64,000 nucleotides of DNA, from assembly GCA_023436775.1 (NCBI GenBank), contig JAEZHW010000045.1, positions 16,049 through 80,048 on the forward strand, given 5' to 3'. Below, piece by piece: positions 57,252 through 64,000 of the stretch; positions within the stretch are counted from its first letter, which is position 1; each line of letters begins with the position of its first letter. The translations under genes were made by a program, and so were the position numbers. Source of the DNA: Actinomycetes bacterium. Lineage in GTDB: Bacteria > Actinomycetota > Actinomycetes > Actinomycetales > Microbacteriaceae. The notes beneath the pieces were generated by a model. The model was not told the DNA's origin and ran no database searches. It was given only the letters and a program-made list of their open reading frames with translations.

Positions 57252-58154
57252 CTAGCCGAGGCCGGCACGCTGCTCGCCAGCACCGGCCACGGCGCCCTCG
57301 CTGACGATCGGGCGCTTGGACAGGCCCACCGTACCGCCAGTCCGATCCTTGCTGGTCGCCGCTGCCACCACCACGGCACTGTCCGCATCCGAGAACCGCG
57401 GACGCAACTGCACCGGCTTCGTCTGCAAGCCCTTGCGCTTCTTGGCACGGGCCGCAGCGATCAGGTTGAGCGACTCGACCAGGACGGCGAACACCATCGG
57501 CCCGTAGATGAAGGCCTTGTCGATGTGCATGCCGAAGCCTTCGGCGATCAGGAAGGCACCGATCAGCAGCAGGAACGAGAGCGCCAGCATCTTGACGGTG
57601 GGGTGACGGTTGACGAACGTGAAGATCGCGCTCGCGGCAAAGAGCATGATGCCGAAGGACAGCACCACCGCGGTGATGATGACGATCATGTTCGAAGTCA
57701 TGCCGACGGCCGTAATGACCGAGTCGAGCGAGAAGACGAGGTCGAGCAGCAGAATCTGGACCAACACGCTGCCGAAGGTGGCCGCCTTGCCCGAATCGTT
57801 GTGGGACTCTTCTTCACCCTCGAGCTTGTGGTGGATCTCCATGACTGCCTTGTAGAGCAGGAAGCCACCACCCGCGATCAGGATCAGGTCCTTGACCGAG
57901 AAGTTCAGCCCCCACAGTTCCAGGAAGTCCGCCGTGAGGGTGACGATCCATCCAGCCAGGAATACGAGTCCGACGCGCATCACCATCGCCAGCGTCAGGC
58001 CCAAGTTGCGGGCCTTCGCCTGCTGATGCACCGGCAACTTCGCGGCCAGGATTGAGATGAAGATGACGTTGTCCACGCCCAAGACGATCTCGAGCACAAA
58101 CAGCGTCAGGAAGACTGCAATCAGATCCGGCGTCAGCACCAGGGAGAATTCCAT
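57252..58154 (-). CDS. TerC family integral membrane protein
   Basis: 300 residues. Multiple helices with the acidic metal-binding blocks of TerC proteins: LEIVLGVDNVIFISIL near residues 20-36 and DLVFSLDSVITAVG near 137-150. TerC/Alx-type proteins are linked to manganese export and tellurite resistance. The last 60 residues are a hydrophilic tail not needed for the core. Probably co-transcribed with the broken S4 gene. Confidence 0.92.
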   Translation of the reverse strand: MEFSLVLTPDLIAVFLTLFVLEIVLGVDNVIFISILAAKLPVHQQAKARNLGLTLAMVMRVGLVFLAGWIVTLTADFLELWGLNFSVKDLILIAGGGFLLYKAVMEIHHKLEGEEESHNDSGKAATFGSVLVQILLLDLVFSLDSVITAVGMTSNMIVIITAVVLSFGIMLFAASAIFTFVNRHPTVKMLALSFLLLIGAFLIAEGFGMHIDKAFIYGPMVFAVLVESLNLIAAARAKKRKGLQTKPVQLRPRFSDADSAVVVAAATSKDRTGGTVGLSKRPIVSEGAVAGAGEQRAGLG

Positions 58155-58218
58155 GCCGGAATGGTATTCGATTCAGCCGGTGCTCCAGCGATTCTGCGAG
58201 GGAAGTAGCCTGATTCCC

Positions 58219-59316
58219 TCAGGAAGCCTTAGCACTGGACCAGGCGGCCAACGCCGAGCCCGCGGACTCGAGCACCGCGAGCGTGTCGCGCATCGCTACT
58301 GATTCGTCACCCGCGATTTCGACCAGCGAGACCGCGTGTTGGGCGTGTTGCGCGGGCGCATCGATGCGCCCCGCCACCAGCAGCGTTGGCACCCCAGCGC
58401 GCTGCGCCCACTCGGCGACCAGCGCCGGGACTTTGCCTGCTGCGGTCTGTCCGTCGTAGCGCCCCTCACCTGTGATCACCCAGTCAGCCCCTAAGAGCGC
58501 CTCGCCGAGACCGGCAACGGTGGCAATGGTCTGCGAGCCGGGCACGATCTCGGCCCCCCACGCCAACAGTGCCGCCGCGGCACCGCCGCCCGCGCCGGTG
58601 CCGGGCGTTTCCGGATCGATGCCCAACAGCGCCGCGAGGCGGGCCAAACGAGCATCCATCGCGTCCACCTGCTCGGCCCGGACGCCCTTTTGCGGACCAA
58701 ACACTGCGATCGCGCCGTCTGGACCCAGCATCGGGTTGCGGACGTCCACTGCGACCTGCACTCCCCCAGCAGGCAGAGCGATGAGCCCCTCGGTGTCGAC
58801 GGCCGTCACGTGCGCGAGCCCCGCATTGCCCGGCTCTACCGGCCACCGCATCTCGTCTGAGACCGCTGCGCCCAGCGACTGCAGCAGACCAGCGCCACCA
58901 TCGTTGCTCGCACTGCCGCCCAACCCGATCAAGATACGCTCGGCACCGAACTCGACGGCGGCGCGGATCGCGTCGCCCAGTCCTCTGCTCGATGCGCCGA
59001 GCGGGTTCAACTCGTCCAAATCGGCCAGGCCACCGCACGCTGCCTGCTCAATGATCGCCGTACCGTCCGGCAGCAGCAGCCACTCGGCCATGCGCTCACC
59101 GGTGCCATTGATGTCCGTCACCGCAATGGCATGCCGAATCGCTCCCGGAACCGCGCGTTCGAAGGCATCGATCGTGCCCTCGCCGCCGTCCGCCAGCGGC
59201 ACCTGGACCACCTCGTCGTCGGGACGTTCACGAAGCCACCCTTCGGCCAACGCCGCAGCGACCTGGTGGGCGGCCGCCGTGCCCTTGAAGGAGTCGGGCG
59301 CGATGACGATCCGCAT
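58219..59316 (-). CDS. Glycerate kinase (GlxK/GarK family)
   Basis: 365 residues. Phosphorylates glycerate with ATP. Family blocks: IAPDSFKGTAAAHQVAAALAE-type N-terminus, PLADGGEGTIDAF, GLGGSASNDGGAG and the C-terminal GEGRYDGQTAAGKVP. The ATG at 59316 with GGAG eight bases upstream is preferred over a GTG one codon earlier. It follows the cystathionine gene by 18 bases on the same strand. Confidence 0.93.
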   Translation of the reverse strand: MRIVIAPDSFKGTAAAHQVAAALAEGWLRERPDDEVVQVPLADGGEGTIDAFERAVPGAIRHAIAVTDINGTGERMAEWLLLPDGTAIIEQAACGGLADLDELNPLGASSRGLGDAIRAAVEFGAERILIGLGGSASNDGGAGLLQSLGAAVSDEMRWPVEPGNAGLAHVTAVDTEGLIALPAGGVQVAVDVRNPMLGPDGAIAVFGPQKGVRAEQVDAMDARLARLAALLGIDPETPGTGAGGGAAAALLAWGAEIVPGSQTIATVAGLGEALLGADWVITGEGRYDGQTAAGKVPALVAEWAQRAGVPTLLVAGRIDAPAQHAQHAVSLVEIAGDESVAMRDTLAVLESAGSALAAWSSAKAS

Positions 59317-59334
59317 CACTGCTGCTCCGTCCGG

Positions 59335-60489
59335 CTACTGCGAGGCGCGCAGCGCCTGGTCGAGGTCGCGCCAGAGGTCCTCAACGTCCTCGATGCCAAC
59401 CGACAGCCGCACCACGTCCTCGGGCACGGCCAGTTCTGTCCCCTGCACCGAGGCGTGGGTCATCTCACTCGGGTAGCACATCAGCGACTCGACACCGCCG
59501 AGCGATTCTGCCAGCGCGAAGATCTCGGTCGACTCGGCAAAGGTGCGTGCCGCCTGGCCACCGCCACGGACCTTGACCGAGACGATGCCGCCGAAGGCGC
59601 GCATCTGCGCGGCCGCGAGTTCGTGTCCGGGGTGGCTGGACAGGCCCGGGTAGTAGACCTCGGCCACCGCCTCGTGCTCGAGCAGGCGCTCGGCGAGGGT
59701 CTGCGCGTTCTGACTGTGGCGATCCATCCGGACCGCGAGGGTCTTCAGGCCGCGCACCGTCAGCCACGAGTCCATCGGGCCGGGAACAGCGCCGGCGGCA
59801 AACTGGAGGAATCGCAGCTTCTGCTCCAGGTCCGCGTCGTTCGTCAGCAGCGCACCACCCAGCACGTCAGAGTGACCGCCGATGTACTTCGTCGTCGAGT
59901 GCACCACCACGTCTGCGCCGAGCGCGAGCGGCTGCTGCAGGTAGGGGCTCGCGAAGGTGTTGTCGACGATCGCCAGCACTCCGTGCTGGTGCGCGAGGGC
60001 GGCCAAGGCTGCCACGTCGGTGATCTTCAGCAGCGGATTCGAGGGCGTCTCAATCCACAGCAGCTTGGTGCTGCCAGGGCGGATCGCCGCCTCGACCGCG
60101 GCCTGGTCGGCGAGGTCCACCACGGTCAGGTCGATGCCCCACTCGGAGTGGATCTTGCTCACCAGGCGGTGCGTGCCACCGTAGACGTCGTTGCCCATCA
60201 CCACGTGGTCGCCAGGTCGCAGCGTGCCGCGCAGCAGCGCGTCCTCGGCGGCGAGGCCGGAAGAGAAGGCGAGGCCAAACTCGGCACCTTCTAGGGCGGC
60301 GAGTTGCGCCTCGAGGATGGTGCGGGTCGGGTTGCCACCGCGGGTGTATTCGTAGCCGTTGCGGAAGCCACCGATGCCGTCCTGCAGGAAGGTCGTCGAC
60401 TGGTACAGCGGCGGAATCACCGCGCCGGTGGCGGCGTCCGGCTCATAGCCAGCGTGGATCGCGCGGGTGGAAAAACCTTCTTCAGCCAT
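59335..60489 (-). CDS. Cystathionine gamma-synthase/gamma-lyase (Cys/Met PLP enzyme)
   Basis: 384 residues. PLP Lys201 in HSTTKYIGGHSD, Tyr in YEYTRGGNPTR, and GLKTLAVRMDRHSQNA and the SLGGVESL block of the family. Sequence cannot separate synthase from lyase, but the partner cystathionine beta-synthase directly upstream and the poly-Cys leader argue for reverse transsulfuration (homocysteine to cysteine). No signal peptide; cytosolic. Confidence 0.92.
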   Translation of the reverse strand: MAEEGFSTRAIHAGYEPDAATGAVIPPLYQSTTFLQDGIGGFRNGYEYTRGGNPTRTILEAQLAALEGAEFGLAFSSGLAAEDALLRGTLRPGDHVVMGNDVYGGTHRLVSKIHSEWGIDLTVVDLADQAAVEAAIRPGSTKLLWIETPSNPLLKITDVAALAALAHQHGVLAIVDNTFASPYLQQPLALGADVVVHSTTKYIGGHSDVLGGALLTNDADLEQKLRFLQFAAGAVPGPMDSWLTVRGLKTLAVRMDRHSQNAQTLAERLLEHEAVAEVYYPGLSSHPGHELAAAQMRAFGGIVSVKVRGGGQAARTFAESTEIFALAESLGGVESLMCYPSEMTHASVQGTELAVPEDVVRLSVGIEDVEDLWRDLDQALRASQ

Positions 60490-60532
60490 GGGATGCGCTC
60501 CTTGGTCTGTCAGTGCCGATTCCGATCGGCGG

Positions 60533-61897
60533 TTACTCGGCGAGGAAGCTCAGCAGGTCGCCGCGGGTGATGACGCCGAGCGGCTTGCCGCCGTCGGTGA
60601 CGAGCAGCGCGTCGGAGCGTTCCAGCGCCGACTGGGCCGCAGAGACCGACTCGTTCGCGCCAATGAGCGGCAGCACGGGCTCAAGGTGGTCCGCGATCGG
60701 GTCGGTCGGCTTCGCCTTGCCCTGGAAGACCAGGTCCACCAGGCCACGCTCGCTCACTGCGCCCATCACCTCGCCCATCACGACCGGCGGCTCAGCACCG
60801 AGGACGAGCAGCTGCGACACGTTGTGCTGGCGGAAGGCCAGGATGGCGTCGCGCACAGTGTCGGTGAGGCGCACGTGCACCAGGTCCGGCAGCGAGCCGT
60901 CCTTGGTGGCGAGCAGGTCGCGCACGGTGGTCTGCGCGTCGGCATCGGCAAACCCGTACGAGCGCATCCATGCGTCGTTGAAGATCTTGCCGAGGTAACC
61001 GCGGCCACCGTCCGGCAGCAGGATGACCATGATGGCGTCCTTCGGCAGGCTCTTGGCCGCGCGAAGACCCGCAACCACGGCCATGCCGCTGGAGCCACCG
61101 ACGAGCAGTCCCTCCTCGCGGGCGAGGCGCAGCGTCATTTCAAAGGCGTCCTTGTCGCTGACTGCGATCACCTCGTCGACCACGGTCGGGTCGTAGGCCC
61201 CAGGCCAGAAGTCCTCACCGACTCCCTCGACCAGGTACGGACGCCCGGTGCCGCCGGAGTAGACCGAGCCTTCCGGATCCGCGCCGAGCACCTGCACCGC
61301 GCCGTTCGAGACGTCCTTCAGGTACTTGCCGGTGCCGCTGATCGTGCCGCCGGTGCCAATGCCGGCCACGAAGTGCGTGACCTGGCCGTCGGTATCGCGC
61401 CAGATCTCGGGACCGGTCGACTCGTAGTGGCTGGCCGGGCCGTTCACGTTGAAGTACTGGTTCGGCTTCCACGCCCCCGGGATTTCCTGCACCAGGCGAT
61501 CCGAGACCGAGTAGTAGGAGCGCGGGTCGTCCGGGGCCACCGAGGTCGGGGTGACCACAATCTCGGCGCCATAGGCCTTCAGCACATTGCGCTTGTCCTC
61601 GCCGACCTTGTCGGGCATGACGAAGATCGTCTTGTAGCCGCGCTGCTGGGCCACGAGCGCCAGGCCCACGCCGGTGTTGCCGCTGGTCGGTTCCACGATG
61701 GTGCCGCCGGGCTTGAGCAGGCCGTCCCGTTCGGCCGCGTCCACCATCTTGGTGGCGATGCGGTCCTTCGAGGAGCCGCCGGGGTTCAAGTACTCGACCT
61801 TGACCAGGACCGTGGCCTCGATGCCTTCGGTGACCTTGTTCAGTCGGACCAGGGGGGTGTTGCCGACCAGGTCGAGAATGGTGTTTGCGATCTTCAT
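60533..61897 (-). CDS. cbs: Cystathionine beta-synthase with CBS-domain pair
   Basis: 454 residues. Condenses homocysteine with serine to cystathionine. PLP Lys44 in SSKDR, TSGNTGVG and GTGGTISGTG phosphate-binding loop; two C-terminal CBS domains (about 335-454) may bind a regulator. The ATG at 61897 has GAAGGAA ten bases upstream. The leader peptide ends 69 bases before it. An operon with the downstream PLP enzyme (43-base gap) and probably glycerate kinase is expected. Confidence 0.96.
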   Translation of the reverse strand: MKIANTILDLVGNTPLVRLNKVTEGIEATVLVKVEYLNPGGSSKDRIATKMVDAAERDGLLKPGGTIVEPTSGNTGVGLALVAQQRGYKTIFVMPDKVGEDKRNVLKAYGAEIVVTPTSVAPDDPRSYYSVSDRLVQEIPGAWKPNQYFNVNGPASHYESTGPEIWRDTDGQVTHFVAGIGTGGTISGTGKYLKDVSNGAVQVLGADPEGSVYSGGTGRPYLVEGVGEDFWPGAYDPTVVDEVIAVSDKDAFEMTLRLAREEGLLVGGSSGMAVVAGLRAAKSLPKDAIMVILLPDGGRGYLGKIFNDAWMRSYGFADADAQTTVRDLLATKDGSLPDLVHVRLTDTVRDAILAFRQHNVSQLLVLGAEPPVVMGEVMGAVSERGLVDLVFQGKAKPTDPIADHLEPVLPLIGANESVSAAQSALERSDALLVTDGGKPLGVITRGDLLSFLAE

Positions 61898-61942
61898 CTT
61901 GCTGTTGTTCCTTCGTCGTTCACGGCGCGAATCTGCTGGTGA

Positions 61943-61966
61943 GGGCGCGACAAAGGTCGTCGGCCC
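61943..61966 (-). promoter_or_regulatory. Hairpin directly after the poly-Cys leader stop
   Basis: On the minus strand GGGC-CGAC and GTCG-GCCC can pair (eight base pairs, one bulged C, seven-base loop), beginning at the base after the leader TAA. It could sense ribosome position over the Cys codons and control cbs translation or transcription. Confidence 0.5.
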
Positions 61967-62002
61967 TTAGGAGCCGGGACAACAGCAGATGGTGCGGAAC
62001 AT
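61967..62002 (-). CDS. Poly-cysteine leader peptide MFRTICCCPGS
   Basis: 11 codons plus TAA, with three consecutive Cys codons (TGC TGT TGT), 69 bases upstream of cbs. Short Cys-run reading frames in front of sulfur-amino-acid genes act as cysteine-responsive attenuators in mycobacteria: ribosomes slow at the Cys codons when charged tRNA-Cys is low and change expression downstream. A GGAG precedes the ATG closely. Position, codon content and target gene all fit. A longer frame through this stretch overlaps the next gene and is not needed. Confidence 0.75.
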   Translation of the reverse strand: MFRTICCCPGS

Positions 62003-62045
62003 GGCTCCACTGTACCTGAGGACCGCGGGCCTTGCCTGATCGCGC

Positions 62046-63902
62046 TCAGTCGCCCTCGTGTTGCTGGGCATAGAGTTCGGCGTAGCGACCGCCGAGTTCC
62101 AGCAGTTCTTCATGGGTGCCCTGCTCGACGATGCGACCCTGGTCGAGCACGAAGATGACGTCCGCACCCAAGATGGTCGACAGGCGGTGCGCAATCGCGA
62201 CCACGGTACGGCCCGCACTGGCGGAGTCGATCGCTTCCTGCACGATGCGCTCCGAGATGGTGTCGAGGGCGCTGGTCGCCTCGTCCAGGATCAGCACTTG
62301 CGGGTTCTTCAGCAGCACGCGCGCGATGGCCACGCGCTGCTTCTCGCCGCCGGAGAGGCGGTAGCCTCGTTCGCCAACCACGGTGTTGTAGCCGTCCGGG
62401 AACGAGGCGATGGTGGCGTGGATATTGGCGGCGCGGCAGGCGGCCTCCAGATCCTCGTCTGTCGCGTCCGGTTTCGCGTAGCGCAGGTTCTCGGCGATGG
62501 AGGCGTGGAACAGGTAGCTCTCCTGGCTGACGATGCCCATCCGGTCCATCAGGCTGGAATGCTGCACGTCCTCGACGTCATAGCCGCCAAAGCGCACCGA
62601 GCCGCTGGCCGCGTCGTACAGGCGTGGGATGAGGTAGCTCACCGTGGTCTTGCCCGACCCGGACGGGCCGACGAAGGCCGCGAACTGCCCGGGCTCGATC
62701 GTGAAGTTGAGGTGGTCGAGGGTGGGTCGGTCCTCGTCCTCAGCGTCCGGGTAGCGGAAGGTAACGTCTTCGAACTCGATCCGAGCCTCGGCGTCGGCCG
62801 GCAGCGCGATGGCGTCCGGCTTGTCAGTGATCGCGGGCTTCAGGTCGAGGTATTCGAAGATCCGCGCAAAGAGGGCGCCCGAGGTCTGCAGGTCGAGCGC
62901 GACGCGCATCAGGCCCAGCAGCGGCATCATCAGGCGCGACTGCACCGTGGTGAAGGCCACGATGGTGCCCGCGGTGATATCCGCCCCGCCGGTGATCATC
63001 CAGGCCGAGAACACATAGATAATCGCAGGGATGAGGGCCAGGAACACGCCCACCAGGGCGAAGAACCACTGGCCGCTCATCGACTGGCGCACCTGCCAAT
63101 ACACCTGCTTCTCATTCTCAGCGGCGTAGCGGGCGACTTCATCGTCCTGGCGGCTGAAACTCTTGGCCAGCAGCACGCCGCTGACGGATAGCGCTTCCTG
63201 GGTGATCGCGGTCATTTCGGACAGCGACTCCTGGGTGCGGGTGGCGATCCGGGCGCGGATCTGGCCGACGCGGCGCTGCACCAGCACCAGGATCGGCGTG
63301 ACGACCACCGCGATGAGGGTCAGTTGCGGGCTCAGGATCAGCATCGCCGACAGCGCGGCGATCACGTTCACGGTGTTGCCGATCACCGAGGAGACCGTGT
63401 TGCTCAGCACGCCAGCAACGCCGCCGACGTCATTGGCGAGGCGGGACTGAATCACGCCGGTCCGGGTGCGCGTGAAGAACGCCAGTTCCATGCGCTGCAG
63501 GTGGCTGAACAGTTGCACGCGCAGCGCGCCGGTGACTCGGTTGCCGACCGTCGCGGTGAGGTAGTTCTGCCAAACGCCGAGGCCGTCGGCGATCAGCAGG
63601 ACGAGGACCATCAGGCCCACGATCCCCAGCAGCGTCGGGATGTTGGGTCCGCTGCCATCGGTGGGGAACAGTCCGAAGTCGAAGGCTCGCTGCGTCAGTA
63701 GCGGCGGGACCACGGTGAGCGAGGCGGTGACGATCACCAGCGTGCCGATCATGATGAGTCGGCCACGGTAGGGCTTGAACAGCCCGCCGACTCTGCCCAG
63801 CAGGCCGCGCACCCGTGGGGCGGTGGCGTTGAGCTCGCGTTGCAGTTCCTCGTCTCGGACTCCGACGCCGCGCATCCGGCCGCCACCCATGCCCATACTC
63901 AT
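62046..63902 (-). CDS. ABC exporter (transmembrane/ATPase fusion, type IV)
   Basis: 618 residues. Six helices (about 48-330), then an ATPase with Walker A GPSGSGKTT, Q-loop VSQESYLF, signature RLSGGEKQR, Walker B VLILDEATSALD and H-loop IAHRLS. A half-transporter that must dimerise. The N-terminus is Gly/Met-rich (MSMGMGGGRMRG), which is unusual. Substrate (drug or lipid) unknown. Separated from the leader by 43 bases. Confidence 0.93.
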   Translation of the reverse strand: MSMGMGGGRMRGVGVRDEELQRELNATAPRVRGLLGRVGGLFKPYRGRLIMIGTLVIVTASLTVVPPLLTQRAFDFGLFPTDGSGPNIPTLLGIVGLMVLVLLIADGLGVWQNYLTATVGNRVTGALRVQLFSHLQRMELAFFTRTRTGVIQSRLANDVGGVAGVLSNTVSSVIGNTVNVIAALSAMLILSPQLTLIAVVVTPILVLVQRRVGQIRARIATRTQESLSEMTAITQEALSVSGVLLAKSFSRQDDEVARYAAENEKQVYWQVRQSMSGQWFFALVGVFLALIPAIIYVFSAWMITGGADITAGTIVAFTTVQSRLMMPLLGLMRVALDLQTSGALFARIFEYLDLKPAITDKPDAIALPADAEARIEFEDVTFRYPDAEDEDRPTLDHLNFTIEPGQFAAFVGPSGSGKTTVSYLIPRLYDAASGSVRFGGYDVEDVQHSSLMDRMGIVSQESYLFHASIAENLRYAKPDATDEDLEAACRAANIHATIASFPDGYNTVVGERGYRLSGGEKQRVAIARVLLKNPQVLILDEATSALDTISERIVQEAIDSASAGRTVVAIAHRLSTILGADVIFVLDQGRIVEQGTHEELLELGGRYAELYAQQHEGD

Positions 63903-63976
63903 GTGCTCAGGCTACCCCGGGGTTACGGGGACGGCAGTGTCGAGTTGCAGGAATGTCAGGCGGAAACAGCAACGCG

Positions 63977-64000
63977 GGGCGCGACCCGAAGGTCGCGCCC
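63977..64000 (-). terminator. Hairpin at the right window edge
   Basis: GGGCGCGACC (63977-63986) pairs with GGTCGCGCCC (63991-64000) around CGAA. Probably the terminator of a minus-strand gene beyond the window; the stem may extend past the edge. Confidence 0.55.

Noticed and set aside
61967..62218. 83-codon frame containing the poly-Cys peptide at its end
   Set aside because: It runs antisense-frame through the ABC exporter gene; only the last 11 codons from the internal ATG make sense as a leader.

Overview
The window is a high-GC actinobacterial chromosome segment. The family content and gene order fit Micrococcales (Microbacteriaceae-like), but genus cannot be fixed from sequence alone. 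Evidence includes GTG/TTG starts, PASTA-bearing class A PBP, HtaA-type haem capture, DtxR-type iron box, DUF4244/TadE pilus genes, and the topA / tad / acs / ridA / ponA / metallophosphoesterase / asd-lysC / recR / dnaX order, which resembles the corresponding block of mycobacterial chromosomes.

Layout. 1-5.5 kb, minus strand: 5'-part of topA, then a compact tad (Flp pilus/secretion) cluster. 5.9-7.9 kb: acs (acetyl-CoA synthetase). 7.9-9.5 kb: a lower-GC anti-phage-type cytidine deaminase gene inserted between core genes. 9.6-13.9 kb: ridA with a small DUF4177 gene, the PASTA penicillin-binding protein and a metallophosphoesterase. 14.0-19.2 kb: tRNA-Pro followed by an accessory island flanked by imperfect direct repeats. 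The island carries a secreted small Cys-containing protein, a MacAB-like exporter, a lipoprotein and an HTH protein. 19.2-22.2 kb: a NarL-type regulator and an unusual double-core histidine kinase. 22.5-33.7 kb, core: mqo, asd, lysC, nitrilase, aminotransferase, recR, dnaX, a flippase-like membrane protein and a glycosyltransferase. 33.7-39.4 kb: ackA-pta, a DHA2 exporter with its MarR regulator, and the SRP RNA gene. 39.5-46 kb: haem uptake (hmuTUV) and a giant HtaA surface protein behind an iron box. 46.2-47.3 kb: tRNA-Ser and an ACR3/bile-acid-type transporter. 47.5-52.6 kb: a second secreted-protein/MacAB-like module with three paralogous lipoproteins. 52.7-64 kb: two MFS transporters, a GH1 beta-glucosidase with a LacI-type operator, a broken S4-domain gene, terC, glycerate kinase, a cystathionine gamma-synthase/lyase plus cystathionine beta-synthase pair behind a poly-cysteine leader peptide, and an ABC exporter.

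Most notable: (i) two unrelated-sequence but similarly organised modules (Sec-secreted small protein + lipoprotein(s) + adaptor + ATPase + FtsX/MacB permease), a candidate undescribed bacteriocin or cell-envelope system; (ii) an 11-residue leader with three consecutive Cys codons in front of cbs; (iii) a dCTP/dCMP-deaminase defence gene; (iv) a MarR gene whose 3' end runs antisense into the SRP RNA gene; (v) an S4 RNA-binding gene with an in-frame TGA at a conserved Trp position.
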